Of a stretch of 64,000 nt of DNA, positions 1-10,884 are shown piece after piece. Source of the DNA: Paramecium octaurelia (Eukaryota; Ciliophora; Oligohymenophorea; Peniculida; Parameciidae); contig CAJJDP010000047.1 in NCBI GenBank assembly GCA_905182995.1, positions 442,046 through 506,045 of the forward strand. The letters run 5' to 3'. A program made the translations under genes and the position numbers. Each line of letters begins with the position of its first letter. Positions within the stretch are counted from its first letter, which is position 1. The notes below the pieces were generated by a model. The model saw only the letters and a program-made list of their open reading frames with translations. It did not search any database and had not been told where the DNA came from.

Positions 1-1
1 A

Positions 2-676
2 CTTCTTACAAAACAAGTGCAATCACGTCCCCTTGTTGCTGAAATTATCAATATGCCCTTCATTTAATCTGTTATGCAAGATTTTATTAGGAGTGGAGGC
101 AAATAGAATTTCTGCTCAGTTGTTGGAGTTAAAAAAATTAAATAACATGAAATTTAAGCACATAATTTACATTAAATCTAATAACATCCAGTAAGCCAAC
201 TTAAATAAGATCAAGAATCATATGAACACTCTATTAAAGACGAAATCAATAAAGAAAAAGATGATGAAATTATTAATTAGACTGTATTATCTCAATCATT
301 AAATAAACGTAAGACTTTTAAAAATAAATAGAGCAGATTGATAACGCAAGTAGATATACTATTGGTGAAACTATTATGAGTTAAGCTTCACAATTTTTAG
401 AATCAGAACCAAAGTAAATATCTCCAAAATCTATTTTAAAATTAAAGAAAGAACAAGAAACCTAATAAAAGATAGATATGTTATCCAAAGCAGCTTAAAA
501 TATTAGTCAGCAAAACTAAAAATAGGCTGAATTAAGAAAAATATAAAATCTCTATGGTACTCAATCACAATTCTACCAATAGAAACAATTAGAAATATAA
601 TAGACTACAACACAATAATAATTTTATTAAAAATAATAATAAGTAGAATCACCATAAAAGAAGAGTGCAGTTTAAT

Positions 677-773
<97 letters not shown>

Positions 774-1467
774 GTAATTCTCAAATATTAATTTTGAATA
801 AAGCTTATAATCTTCTTCTAAATTCAAACCTATTGATGAAGAAGTTATGAAGAAAAGCTTATTAAGTTTAAAGTAAAAATAAGCTTAAAAGAAGGAATAA
901 TCTTCAAAATAATAAACAATGGATCATCAAAATGATGAATACCCAGAAGATTTCGAGTATTATGATGATTTTGAAGATTATGATTCTGATAATGAATTTT
1001 AAAATGAAACTGTCATCAATGAAGAAATTCTAGGTGATGAGATGGATGGAACAAGACTAACTCAAAGGTAATCTGATTAAGATTTATAAAATGTGGTCGA
1101 AGTTTATAAAAATGAATTAGCCAAAGCTAAAAGTGCTAATGAAACTTTAGCAGGTAAACCACTAATTCGAGTATTATTTAGAAATCTAAGAAGAACCTGA
1201 ATCTTCTTATTCCTCTAGCTTTTACAAGACTGATGAGAAATTCAAGCCTAAAATTTCTATGATAGAAAACCTAAAAAACAGTATCTTGTAATAGATTCCT
1301 TAGGATTTGTTTAATATTGCTTACAATAGAATTCTGAGTGCAATACAAAATAAACAAAGCTCATAAGAGGTAACTTCATATTAAATATATTCGGTAGATG
1401 TATAAGGAATTAAAGTAGATATTAGGCAAAAAGTATTCAGGAGCTGGATTTTAAATAGAATAATTGA
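2..1467 (+). CDS. NIMA-related (Nek-type) Ser/Thr kinase, C-terminal part, polyQ tail
   Basis: The 5' end lies outside the window. The first residues match the end of a Nek kinase domain (subdomain XI: RPLVAEIINMPF, then a helix with QDFIRSGG). After that comes a low-complexity regulatory tail. Three short introns fit: 23 nt at about 310, 28 nt at about 1152, and a 26-nt one (GTATTC...AATAG) at about 1433. If the last is spliced, the stop is TGA at 1465-1467. If it is retained, the frame runs to TGA at 1558. The tail contains a glutamine homopolymer written almost wholly in TAA codons (679-777), followed by an acidic Asp/Glu/Tyr stretch. Nek kinases in ciliates act at cilia and basal bodies; that role here is inferred from family only. 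Kinase call fairly sure, exact 3' end less so. Confidence 0.7.
673..777 (+). repeat. (TAA)n microsatellite encoding polyglutamine
   Basis: From 679 to 771 the sequence is an uninterrupted (TAA)31 run, flanked by TAA-TAT before and TAG-TAA after. In the frame of the surrounding kinase gene every unit is a glutamine codon under the ciliate code, giving a Q tract of 33 residues. Reading the same run one base over gives polyasparagine, which is a shadow. Confidence 0.85.
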
Positions 1468-1704
1468 TTTATTAGGAGCAATTACATAAACACTTTCAAA
1501 ACTGAGTTTTTCATATATATCATATAAACATTCGTACATATTTTAAATTTAATAATGATCATGTGCATTAACATATTTTGAGTAAGACTAACAATACAAG
1601 TCAATTTGAGAAAACCAAGCCTAGATGATTAGAAGCTCAAAAGTGTTTCATTTTGCATTGAAAAAAATGTGATTCACACTATAAATAAATCACCCTTTGA
1701 ATAC

Positions 1705-2320
1705 ATGTAGAAAAAAAGACAAAGTCAAAACAGAAAAGTATCACAAAAAAATAGAGAACATGAATAAGAACAAGAAGTAGTGATATCTTCAGAGAATGAT
1801 ACTCAAGATTTCTCTGAATTAGAATAGAACTAGCAATATTATAGTATCATCTAATGGAAAAAGTTATAAGAGGAAAAAGTCTTAAAAATGGCAGGAAATA
1901 ATTTGATAACTCAAAGTTCTAAACATTAAAATGATTTATCATAATTGCAAACTCTCCCTTTAAAATCATGTCTAAGGAAAGTCAAATAGGATGAATTATT
2001 TGGAAAAATATCTGATGATTAAATGCAAACGTAAATCTCATAATAAAAAATGCAACTCAAAGAACAATAGATCAAATAATGTATCATAGTTACTGAATTC
2101 AACAACATTATGAACGAAGATAATGATGATGAAGTAATATAATGAATTACATCTTTAGATATCCATTACTTTAGATGAAGTGGATGATTTCATTTACAAG
2201 CATACAGAATAAAAGAAGAACTAAAAGTTTGACTTAACTTAATTTGATAGTATAAAGAAAAGAATTGATCTTAATCAGAAAATCTAATTTGACCATTATG
2301 CCCCTAAAAATAATTAATGA
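1705..2320 (+). CDS. Unidentified hydrophilic protein
   Basis: Reading frame of 196 residues with one 25-nt intron at about 2134 (GTAATATAATGAATTACATCTTTAG), ending TGA 2318-2320. Rich in Gln, Lys, Glu and Asp with an acidic patch around the intron; no domain recognised. The same frame stays open and protein-like upstream to about 1590, so the true start may lie earlier, behind an intron I could not place. Only the Met at 1705 is in frame. Confidence 0.45.
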
Positions 2321-2336
2321 ATTATAAATATTTATA

Positions 2337-2869
2337 ATGAATTAAGTAAATTAAGTCCTCCAAAAGCCCTAAATGTACTTGTTAATATAAAAGTAGTGAT
2401 AAGAAAGTCTTTGACAGTTCAAGTTATGCACTCCCAAAAAGTGATTAAGTTATGTCCAGACTGTCAGAGAATTTCTCTAAATTTGGTGCTACGTATTCCT
2501 AATTCACAATTGCTATTGTTGTCTTGGGAGGATTAACAAACTTGGTATTCCTAATGAGTGTTGGATTAAGCATCGCCTTGTATCAACTTTTTATATTATA
2601 CTTAGCTGGTACATTGCTTTGAAAAATGATGACCTAATGGATCACATTCCCAATTTTGGTTTCCTAACAACGGATAAAAAGAAGGTTCTATTGTTTTTAT
2701 GTAATAAACTTAACATTATTTAGTGAATGTTATTATTTTGTATATGTTTTGTGGAGATTCTATATTCACCTATATTGGAATTGGGTAATAAAAATTATTA
2801 AATTAGATTCCTTATATCATTTCTTCACTCATTTTTATTTGTATCAGCCTCTACCGGAGCACTAATTGA
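2337..2869 (+). CDS. Small membrane protein, three short introns
   Basis: A 154-residue model with introns of 19, 26 and 23 nt (at about 2378, 2579 and 2701); the exons sum to whole codons. The product has a Ser/Lys-rich N-terminus, a hydrophobic segment (starting TIAIVVLGG), a short loop KNDDLMDHIPNFGF and further hydrophobic segments (LFLLNVIILYMF; IISSLIFICISLY), so probably three or four membrane spans. Not matched to a known family. It follows the preceding stop by only 16 bp, so the two could belong to one transcript. Confidence 0.45.
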
Positions 2870-3095
2870 TGGACAGCCTCAAGAATAAACAAATTAGGAT
2901 TTAACATAATATGTAAATTTCAGCAACAATAACAATATTGAATTATAATATAAATGACATAGTGTATATGAAATTTAGAATCAACTTGAAATTTCGATAA
3001 AATATTTGCTTGTCTCAGATTGTGTTCTAAATATTATATTTTTCTGTTCAAATATGTGCATTCGAAATTTAAAAATTGTTTATAAAATAATTATG

Positions 3096-4031
3096 TCAAT
3101 AAACTTCTAAATATGAATTTTATTCAAACTCAGAGTTATTCTATTAATTTCTATATAAAAACTCATTTATTATAATTTTTATTTCTTCTTTGTAATCCTG
3201 CCTATAACTATTAATTAATTAGCTGATCTCTTATTCAACTTCTTGTGTTTTCTATTTCAAAATTTCCTTTGATTCATCCATCAAATCTTTAGCCAATAAG
3301 CTTGCCTCTCTTAATTCGTCATCGTTTCTAATCTATTATAATCTCGTTAAGTGACTTCTTATTTTTTTTCCCCAAGCTATGATGAATGCCCAACTTACAA
3401 AATGTTTATGTTTATTAATATTAGATAAATCACCCTTAATGGATTGGTTTATTTTAGAAATATGTTGTAATTTTAGCAGTGTTATCAATGTTTCTTAGAA
3501 ATCTTTATGAATGTAAGGGCTTAATAGCTTCATCACTTTCATCTATGGTTCTTGGGCAAGATTAGTTTTCTTGTTGTCTTAAAAAAAAAAATAGTCCATC
3601 TGCTTCTATTAGCCAATTAATTCGATTTCTAAATGTTCTTCAAGTTTTTTTAACAACTAGTTTTAAAGGGTCTAAATTTTATTCTAATCAACTACTATAC
3701 CTCGGCATGTTTTACAAAATCTTATCGACTGTTTCTAAATTTCGTTAAAGAATATGATCTTTTGGTACTAGAAGGCTTGGTAATTCTGCTTATCTGTTTT
3801 TTCTTTTTTCCACTCAAACATTAGAACAAAATTCGCCCCTAGGCTGCTAATATTATGATTATTTCAGTAGCTTCTTGAGATTGATACCAAATCTCTGGTT
3901 AATTCGAGTCTGAAACTATATTTGAAGGATTAGATACTCCCTATCGTTTAGGCGGTTTTCCCCTTTTAGCTTCTACTATATTTTAATATTTTACCTTATC
4001 CTATGGCATTGGCTTGATTATTAGTAGCCAT
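3096..4031 (-). CDS. AT-hook protein, paralogue of the gene at 58.3 kb
   Basis: A 295-residue protein with two introns (19 nt at about 3976-3994; 29 nt starting GTATAGTAG). Near the N-terminus is an AT-hook-like RGKPPK. The rest aligns with the gene at 58335-59444: FQCLSG versus FKCLSG, then LLKKLEEHLEIELIG, QMDYFFF, MKLLSPYIHKDFQETL and the C-terminal block NKHKHFVSWAF followed by AWG. The 29-nt intron sits at the same place in both copies. The A11 run at 3581-3591 does not break the frame once introns are removed. Probably a DNA-binding nuclear protein; function unknown. Only the AT-hook resembles a known motif. Confidence 0.7.
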
Positions 4032-4459
4032 AAAATGTATTTATAATATTGAGGAAAAAAACTTTGTTTTATACTAGACCAGATAGAATAAAAAATTGAT
4101 GGTATTTAACAGAAAAGCTATAGATTGATAAAATTAAAATGGAAAGTCAAAATTCTAATGTATAATGGGGAAAAATTATTAATCAAGAAAAATGAGATTT
4201 TTACTATGATTCATTAAACTTAGAATATTGTCTTTTACTTTTACTTAAATAGATATGCTTCAGTCAATGAAAATTTAATTTGAAAGCAATTTGAAAATTC
4301 ATCTTTCTATCTCATTTAAATCTAATAAATCTTGACTAAATATTCATTAAAATTGCTCATTTTTATTTCATTCTAAAGTTCGGAAAGAATAGCTTAAGAT
4401 ATTTCTATTTTTATAACAGATAATAAGAGATGAATTCATTGAAAGTTCATAATTAAGCA
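4032..4459. other. Intergenic, nothing recognised
   Basis: AT-rich spacer between the start of the AT-hook gene and the end of the next minus-strand gene. No convincing reading frame, RNA gene or repeat was seen. Confidence 0.5.
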
Positions 4460-5004
4460 TCAATTGAAATTTGTTAATTAAGCCTAATTGTTATACTTAA
4501 ATTATTGACTCTTTAGTTGTTCTGAATTATAGCATAGTTATTTCAAGAGTTTAGAATAGATAATTGGTTTTATTTATACTGATATATACATTATATAAAA
4601 AATCATTTCTTTGTTCTGATGTCTACTAGACTCTAAGCATATATCAATAATTACTTTATAATTTAGGATGTCTTTTTCAATTTCAGTTAACTCATTTTTC
4701 AAATCCTAATTTTGCCTTATAAGATCAATAATTGAGTAATAGTTTTACATGGGATATTAATTTTAACCTTTCACATATTTTGAGATCTACTAATCCACTT
4801 TTTAAGGTAATTTATTTTTGACTAGGGTAGGAGGTTACTGAATGTGAAGTATTTTCTTTATTTTCTTTTAGATTGCCTATTGTGGCTAACTATCAACAGG
4901 GACTCTGTTTTCCAATAGAAACAGCTGCTAATAAGGACTTTGCATCTAGTAAAAAGGTAGTGAGAGAGATCTACCTGTGTGGAGGGTTACAAGGGAGCAA
5001 ACAT
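4460..5004 (-). CDS. Unidentified Gln/Lys-rich protein
   Basis: A 171-residue frame with one 29-nt intron near the start (GTAGATCTC...CTAG). The N-terminal half is rich in Pro and Gln; the middle is a charged helical stretch (LKNELTEIEKDILNYK) that may form a coiled coil. No family recognised. Its second copy, starting at 6405, is cut off by the assembly gap at 5979. Confidence 0.55.
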
Positions 5005-5048
5005 TTTTTGAGTATGAGGTGTTTCGTAATTCATATTTTAATATTATA

Positions 5049-5622
5049 TCAACTCTTTATTTCTGGTCTAACAACTGTTTCTGGCTTAAAATACTATGTA
5101 GACAAATTGCACCCCAAAGATGCTAATTATCCAATAATCATTCTACAAATGGCTGGTAGTGAGACATGTTTTAAGTGGGGATCCATTTCTTATTTAACTT
5201 TGGCTAATGAATTCATTATGATATGTCTATTACCTATTTCATACACTTGTTGCAAAGAGATGGTATCATACCATATATAACCAGGGAAATTAGTGAATTT
5301 ATCAGTGCCTATTAGTAAGATTAATGGATTGAATCATACCTGTTGCCTTTCGAAGAAACCAAGTAGTTTCAGGTGGTTTGATCAGGAATTTGAATGTTCT
5401 GTCTGGAAAGGCGATAACCTAAACTCTGAGAGGAACATCTGGTCTAAAGGCTTAACTTGCAGCATTGAATTCCTTGCAAAATTGCATCATATTGATTCCC
5501 AAAGGACCCAATGATTGACCCATCTTAGGACTTGGTTTGGCAACACCAGCATAGAGTCTTAGCATGATTTTGGCTCTGTAATCTTTTGGGAGGGTTTGCA
5601 ATTTTTTCTTGATCAAATTCAT
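5049..5622 (-). CDS. MRPL11: Mitochondrial ribosomal protein uL11 (L11), copy 1
   Basis: Large-subunit ribosomal protein of the GTPase-associated centre, which binds the L11 stalk of 23S-like rRNA. The 170-residue product has the L11 N-domain signature ([20 protein letters not shown], then [12 protein letters not shown]) and the RNA-binding C-domain, ending with [17 protein letters not shown]. The [11 protein letters not shown] form is the mitochondrial/bacterial type, not cytosolic L12. Introns of 31 and 30 nt. The start ATG is 13 bp from the divergent ATG of the Sec14 gene. Confidence 0.9.
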
Positions 5623-5635
5623 TTTATTTATTAAA

Positions 5636-5978
5636 ATGTTTGGGAGTCAATTTGATTACTTGAAACTCAAACCAAGAACAGTTGAAGAGATACACCATGA
5701 AGATGGTTATATAAAAGAAGGTATTGAAAGGACAGCAACTAGAAGGATCTTTTAATCAGTCGAATATGATCATTTCGAAAAGAAATAAATTCAACAATTC
5801 AAAGATATCATTAGAGGAGCAAACATAAGTGTGAGTTCTGACGATGTACTATTAAGATTTCTTTATGCAGGATATTTCAATATGACTAATTGTCTAGAAG
5901 TATTTTAAATTCCATCACAATTAGTTATATAAACGACATATATATTGGCTGAATACAAGTCGTCTGTCTAATATCCCA
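5636..5978 (+). pseudogene. Sec14/CRAL-TRIO gene, 5' fragment cut by assembly gap
   Basis: Identical to the first 343 bases of the complete gene at 7037-8525, stopping at the N at 5979. It has no decay of its own, so this is very likely an assembly artefact and not a biological pseudogene. Confidence 0.8.
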
Positions 5979-5979
5979 N

Positions 5980-6405
5980 CTGATATATACATTATATAAA
6001 AAATCATTTCTTTGTTCTGATGTCTACTAGACTCTAAGCATATATCAATAATTACTTTATAATTTAGGATGTCTTTTTCAATTTCAGTTAACTCATTTTT
6101 CAAATCCTAATTTTGCCTTATAAGATCAATAATTGAGTAATAGTTTTACATGGGATATTAATTTTAACCTTTCACATATTTTGAGATCTACTAATCCACT
6201 TTTTAAGGTAATTTATTTTTGACTAGGGTAGGAGGTTACTGAATGTGAAGTATTTTCTTTATTTTCTTTTAGATTGCCTATTGTGGCTAACTATCAACAG
6301 GGACTCTGTTTTCCAATAGAAACAGCTGCTAATAAGGACTTTGCATCTAGTAAAAAGGTAGTGAGAGAGATCTACCTGTGTGGAGGGTTACAAGGGAGCA
6401 AACAT
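5980..6405 (-). pseudogene. Second, truncated copy of the 4460-5004 gene
   Basis: Identical to the 5' part of the minus-strand gene at 4460-5004. The coding frame runs into the N at 5979 after the KEMIFYIMYIS stretch, so its 3' end is missing. Explained by the duplicated contig end. Confidence 0.8.
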
Positions 6406-6449
6406 TTTTTGAGTATGAGGTGTTTCGTAATTCATATTTTAATATTATA

Positions 6450-7023
6450 TCAACTCTTTATTTCTGGTCTAACAACTGTTTCTGGCTTAAAATACTATGT
6501 AGACAAATTGCACCCCAAAGATGCTAATTATCCAATAATCATTCTACAAATGGCTGGTAGTGAGACATGTTTTAAGTGGGGATCCATTTCTTATTTAACT
6601 TTGGCTAATGAATTCATTATGATATGTCTATTACCTATTTCATACACTTGTTGCAAAGAGATGGTATCATACCATATATAACCAGGGAAATTAGTGAATT
6701 TATCAGTGCCTATTAGTAAGATTAATGGATTGAATCATACCTGTTGCCTTTCGAAGAAACCAAGTAGTTTCAGGTGGTTTGATCAGGAATTTGAATGTTC
6801 TGTCTGGAAAGGCGATAACCTAAACTCTGAGAGGAACATCTGGTCTAAAGGCTTAACTTGCAGCATTGAATTCCTTGCAAAATTGCATCATATTGATTCC
6901 CAAAGGACCCAATGATTGACCCATCTTAGGACTTGGTTTGGCAACACCAGCATAGAGTCTTAGCATGATTTTGGCTCTGTAATCTTTTGGGAGGGTTTGC
7001 AATTTTTTCTTGATCAAATTCAT
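6450..7023 (-). CDS. MRPL11: Mitochondrial ribosomal protein uL11, copy 2
   Basis: Exact second copy of 5049-5622, with the same exon and intron sequence. Probably the same physical gene represented twice. Confidence 0.85.
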
Positions 7024-7036
7024 TTTATTTATTAAA

Positions 7037-8525
7037 ATGTTTGGGAGTCAATTTGATTACTTGAAACTCAAACCAAGAACAGTTGAAGAGATACACCATG
7101 AAGATGGTTATATAAAAGAAGGTATTGAAAGGACAGCAACTAGAAGGATCTTTTAATCAGTCGAATATGATCATTTCGAAAAGAAATAAATTCAACAATT
7201 CAAAGATATCATTAGAGGAGCAAACATAAGTGTGAGTTCTGACGATGTACTATTAAGATTTCTTTATGCAGGATATTTCAATATGACTAATTGTCTAGAA
7301 GTATTTTAAATTCCATCACAATTAGTTATATAAACGACATATATATTGGCTGAATACAAGTCGTCTGTCTAATATCCCAGAAAAAGTGCTCCTATGTTTG
7401 AGAGAAGGTTTAGTCTATATAGGTGGCAAAGACTATCAATATCGTCCAATTATAGTTATTAATTTACACATGATGGATCTCTATCTATTCGACTCAGATG
7501 CCTTTATTCATGCTCTTTCCATCCTATTTGTAATCTGCGAGGATTATATGTTCTATCCAGGTAAAGTTGAAAACATAGTTGTTATTGTCGAAACGGATTA
7601 AATGAGTCTTTACAATTTCCCTTAAAAAACATTTCAAGTCATTATTTGGATGATGAGTTAAAACTTTCCACAGATCTTAGATCGTCTCTATCTATTTAAT
7701 CCATCGAAAGAATTACTTATGAATTGGGATAATTATCATTAGATGTTGGATAGTAGGACATTCAAAAAAATTGAAATTTGGGAATCTAAATCTTTTGCTC
7801 CACTTGCTCATGGCTTTCACCCTGATATGTTGGAACGTAGATTTGGTGGAGGTATGCCCAATCTACAGTAATATTGGCTGCCCACTTAACTCATTTAATA
7901 ACCCAGCAGCATCTCCTTCAAAGTTCAAAAACCCATGTATAACCAAGGAACTATTCAATATTCTCTTTATAATGATCCTAAGGAGTTATTAGAAAGATTA
8001 CAACAAAGAGATGCAGAGGATAGGTCATAAGAAGCCACACTCAAAAGTGAACCTAAATCAAGTGTTGCCTCCGGAAAATTGTAAGTCATCGATTTTCATT
8101 AAACTATGGGCAATGCCTTTAAAATGTAAAATTATGGCTAAGAACAATAAGATCTAAGTTAAACCAATTTCTCTGGAGAATTCTATTAATAAACCAATTA
8201 AATTTAATAATCTCCTCAATAATAATTCATGAATCCAGGGTTTTAGGGATCAGCTCTTCCAGAGTAATAATTCAGACCAAATAGTAAGGCTAATTCTGTG
8301 ACATCTTCTTAAAAGATTAGGGATCAATAGACAGCTTAACAATTGGTGGGTTCCTATTAAAAACCTATAAGTGGAGTTCAACAAACTATGAGACCGAATA
8401 CCATGCCCATCCCTTAATTGGGAGCCCCAGCCTAATCTGAAAGACTTTATCAATCTGTGGATGAAAAATTAAATGACTCTTAGCGACCATCTAGCAATAA
8501 TGTTTAAGCATGCTCAATTATGTGA
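7037..8525 (+). CDS. Sec14-like CRAL-TRIO lipid-transfer protein
   Basis: 487 residues, one 25-nt intron (GTATTTTAAATTCCATCACAATTAG at about 7303). The N-terminal CRAL-TRIO-N helix ends with [10 protein letters not shown]. The lipid-binding domain follows: [17 protein letters not shown], then an FP...[12 protein letters not shown] segment, and the closing element [20 protein letters not shown], which matches the (Y/F)GG.(L/M)P....YW end of the family. The last 150 residues are Gln/Pro/Ser-rich and likely disordered. Family members move phosphatidylinositol or related lipids between membranes. The ligand here cannot be read from sequence. Paired head-to-head with uL11, with 13 bp between start codons. 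Confidence 0.85.
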
Positions 8526-8735
8526 TTATGCTAAATTTATTATATATTTCTAAACTATATATTATTTTAGGATGTTACTCCTATTCATAACTTCATTATT
8601 TATCCACTTTTTCCACCTTTGTTATTTATTTTTTAGGAATCATTATTTTTAATTCATCCAAACTCTTTTATCATTTAAATTAATAACAACTAAAAATTAC
8701 TGAGTATTCTTTATAAACTAAACAGAATAGAAAAA

Positions 8736-9134
8736 ATGAATTATAAAATGATTAAAAAGTTGATCAAATAAGAATCTATTGATTTATTAATTTTAATGAA
8801 TTTATCATCTCAGCAAAATTTAATTGTTTAATCATCTAAAATAGTCGAATTTTAAAATGAGGAAAAACTAGAAAAGAAAACTGTTAATAATAGAGTAGTT
8901 TTTTGTAATTCGAGTAAAAACAACAAATCCATGAACAATCTTCCATTAGATGATCGTAAACTTTTCAGTTTATTTTAACAATTGTTTGAAAAATTAAAGC
9001 AAATTTAATTTAACAATTAAAAATCTTTTAAAAGGCTTAAATCTAAATTTTTATAGATCATCTATCTCTTTAATTCTCAGAATAAATTCTCAATAAAGGC
9101 TTAGTGGCTGAGTGGTCTAAGGCGGCAGATTTGA
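8736..9134 (+). CDS. Possible small protein overlapping the tRNA relic
   Basis: A 132-residue intronless frame rich in Lys, Asn, Leu and Gln; no domain seen. Its last dozen codons lie inside the tRNA-like sequence and the stop TGA is formed by the anticodon-loop region. That makes the 3' end suspicious: either a young reading frame or chance. Confidence 0.35.
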
Positions 9135-9180
9135 AATATGTTGAGATTTCCCGTGTCAATTCGAATATGGCCGATCTCGG
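9098..9180 (+). tRNA. tRNA-Ser(UGA)-like, degenerate (likely pseudogene)
   Basis: The 5' half contains a near-perfect box A / D-arm (TGGCTGAGTGG...AAGGC). The anticodon loop is TTTGAAA, which would give anticodon UGA (Ser), and a long variable arm follows, as in class II tRNAs. The T loop TTCGAAT and a T run after 9180 (Pol III terminator-like) are present. Against function: the acceptor strands pair poorly (about three mismatches), the anticodon stem has one mismatch, and box B is altered (AATTCGAATA). Confidence 0.55.
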
Positions 9181-9693
9181 TTTTTTCTAAATACTCCATT
9201 TTTCTTTTTATATTCTCTTTATATAGATTATGCATTTAAAATTTAATTATTTTGGAATATCCAAATTTTAGCATTATTCGATTGATTTATAAGTGATGCT
9301 AATTGGAAATGCGCATGTCTAGTTTTAAAAAGTTAATTTGAGATGAAAGCACATTATTTTCAAGAATAGATAAGATAATTTAATAATAATATATAGTTTA
9401 CGATTTTACACCACAATCAATAAAATTATATGAAACAAGATTATTTACTTATAGGATATTAATATTAAATTTGCTTCAATCATAATTTTACTTAATTCTT
9501 GATTTATTCAGGAAGTAAAATTATTTTCCTACTTAAATTGAGTACTTATAAAGGGGCTATTTGATTCCTTTATTGAACAGCGGATTAAGATTCGGCTCAG
9601 TGTTTTGAATTTGATCCTAATAGAAGGATTACTGAAGACAATGTAGCAACTTTTTTATTCAAAAATTCGTTTTTATTTAATTTATTAAGTTCA
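9181..9693. other. Intergenic with a kinase relic at its 3' end
   Basis: AT-rich spacer before the trichocyst gene. The only recognisable element is the kinase-like fragment at about 9589-9660, listed separately. Confidence 0.5.
9589..9660 (+). pseudogene. Protein-kinase subdomain XI fragment
   Basis: One frame reads AQCFEFDPNRRITEDNVA, which resembles the C-lobe (subdomain XI, L..FDP..RIT...A) of CDK/MAPK-type kinases. It is interrupted by TGA codons just upstream and has no kinase sequence around it. Likely a remnant; it could also be chance because it is short. Confidence 0.4.
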
Positions 9694-10884
9694 ATGAAAA
9701 ATATTTTAATTCTATGCCTCTCTTTTGTATTTACGACTGCAACTACGAAAGATTCGAAAATGATATTAACAGAAATTGATTCTTAAAGAACAGGAAGAAT
9801 TTTCTTGAATGCCATTTAAGTTGGCTTAGCAACTGGATCACCTGTTCATGAAATTTAGAGTTATATTAACAATATCAGGTATTCAAATAGTTTATAACGC
9901 TTACAGATTCATGATTGAGTAAGAGTAGAAGGATGCTGACTTATTTATACAAAATACTGAAGCCTCTTGTAATAGGTTGCTTCACGATTTTGCAACAAAT
10001 CTTGCATATCATCAATAATAGTTTAAGGCACATTCCAAAATAATTGAAGTAGATTTGCTGATATATACTAGGAAAACACAAGAAATTTAGAGAAATCCTT
10101 GAACAAAATTGCAGAAGTATCGGTTGAGATTGAGGAGAACCAAAGAAAAACAAACGAAGGACAAAGTGAGAGAGATTTGCAATACTCTGAATTTTAATCG
10201 AAATAAAAGGATCACATAGAATCAATAACTGCTATAGATGAAGCCTATTCGTTGGTCGAACATCTCTCAAGTGGATCCTCATTCATCCAAGTAAAAGGCA
10301 GGTTCACGAAGGTTCTTTCTAGATTATAAAAGTAAATCATTTTTATATATAAAGATAGTCAGTCAACATCAGCAGGACTCTTATTTTAGCCAATTATCTC
10401 AATGATGACATAAATGAGTTCCAAGGCTGATAATGAGTAAGCAAAGAAGGTTCTTTAATTATTGGCTAATTTAAGAGTTCAAATTGTGGAGAGCAAATCA
10501 TAAGATGAGGATATTGAAAAGCAATAAGTTTAGAATTGGCAAAAATTTTTATCAGATTTAATTAATGAAAGAAATACATTGTAAGATTAAAGGTAGAACT
10601 TAGAATAAGCTATCTTAAATTATTAAAGCATTATAGAAGAATCTGAGGGAAAAGTTGAGTATCACTCAGCAGAAGTGGATAGAAATTAAGTAAATAAAAA
10701 ATAAATATATTAGAGTAATTTGGATGGTCAAGATTAATGGTGTCGACAATAATAAGAGATTTATTCGATGGAATCATAATAAAGAGTCCAATCACTCGAT
10801 TTAATTTCAAGAATTGTTGATCATATTTAGGATAAAATTGTAACACTTAAAGAATATTTAAGAGAAAGATTACAAATAAGATGA
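9694..10884 (+). CDS. Trichocyst matrix protein (TMP family)
   Basis: 379 residues, introns of 28 and 23 nt. A signal peptide (MKNILILCLSFVFTTA) leads into the pattern of Paramecium trichocyst matrix proteins: DSQRTGRIFLNAIQVGLATG, then two long heptad-rich helical regions separated by a linker with SSGSSFIQVKGRF and a second block beginning SSKADNEQAKKVL. Cys and His are few. These proteins are processed from pro-forms and crystallise in the secretory granule core, from which they expand on exocytosis. The linker before the second coiled region is the likely processing zone (inference). Confidence 0.8.

Larger units (their letters stand above)
4579..7379. repeat. Exact 1400-bp tandem duplication separated by one N
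   Basis: Bases 4579-5978 recur at 5980-7379 with an offset of 1401 and no difference at the places I compared; the single N at 5979 lies at the junction. The left copy contains two complete minus-strand genes and a truncated Sec14 gene; the right copy contains a truncated first gene, a complete uL11 and the complete Sec14 gene. Removing one copy gives one intact version of each gene. This is what unmerged overlapping contig ends look like. Confidence 0.9.

Noticed and set aside
3581-3591. A11 homopolymer as a frameshift in the minus-strand AT-hook gene
   Set aside because: Once the 29-nt intron just upstream is removed the frame passes through the run intact and matches the paralogue.
4873-5514. 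Plus-strand frames of 135 and 73 residues (and their copies at 6274 and 6694)
   Set aside because: They are antisense to the clearly recognised uL11 gene and its neighbour.
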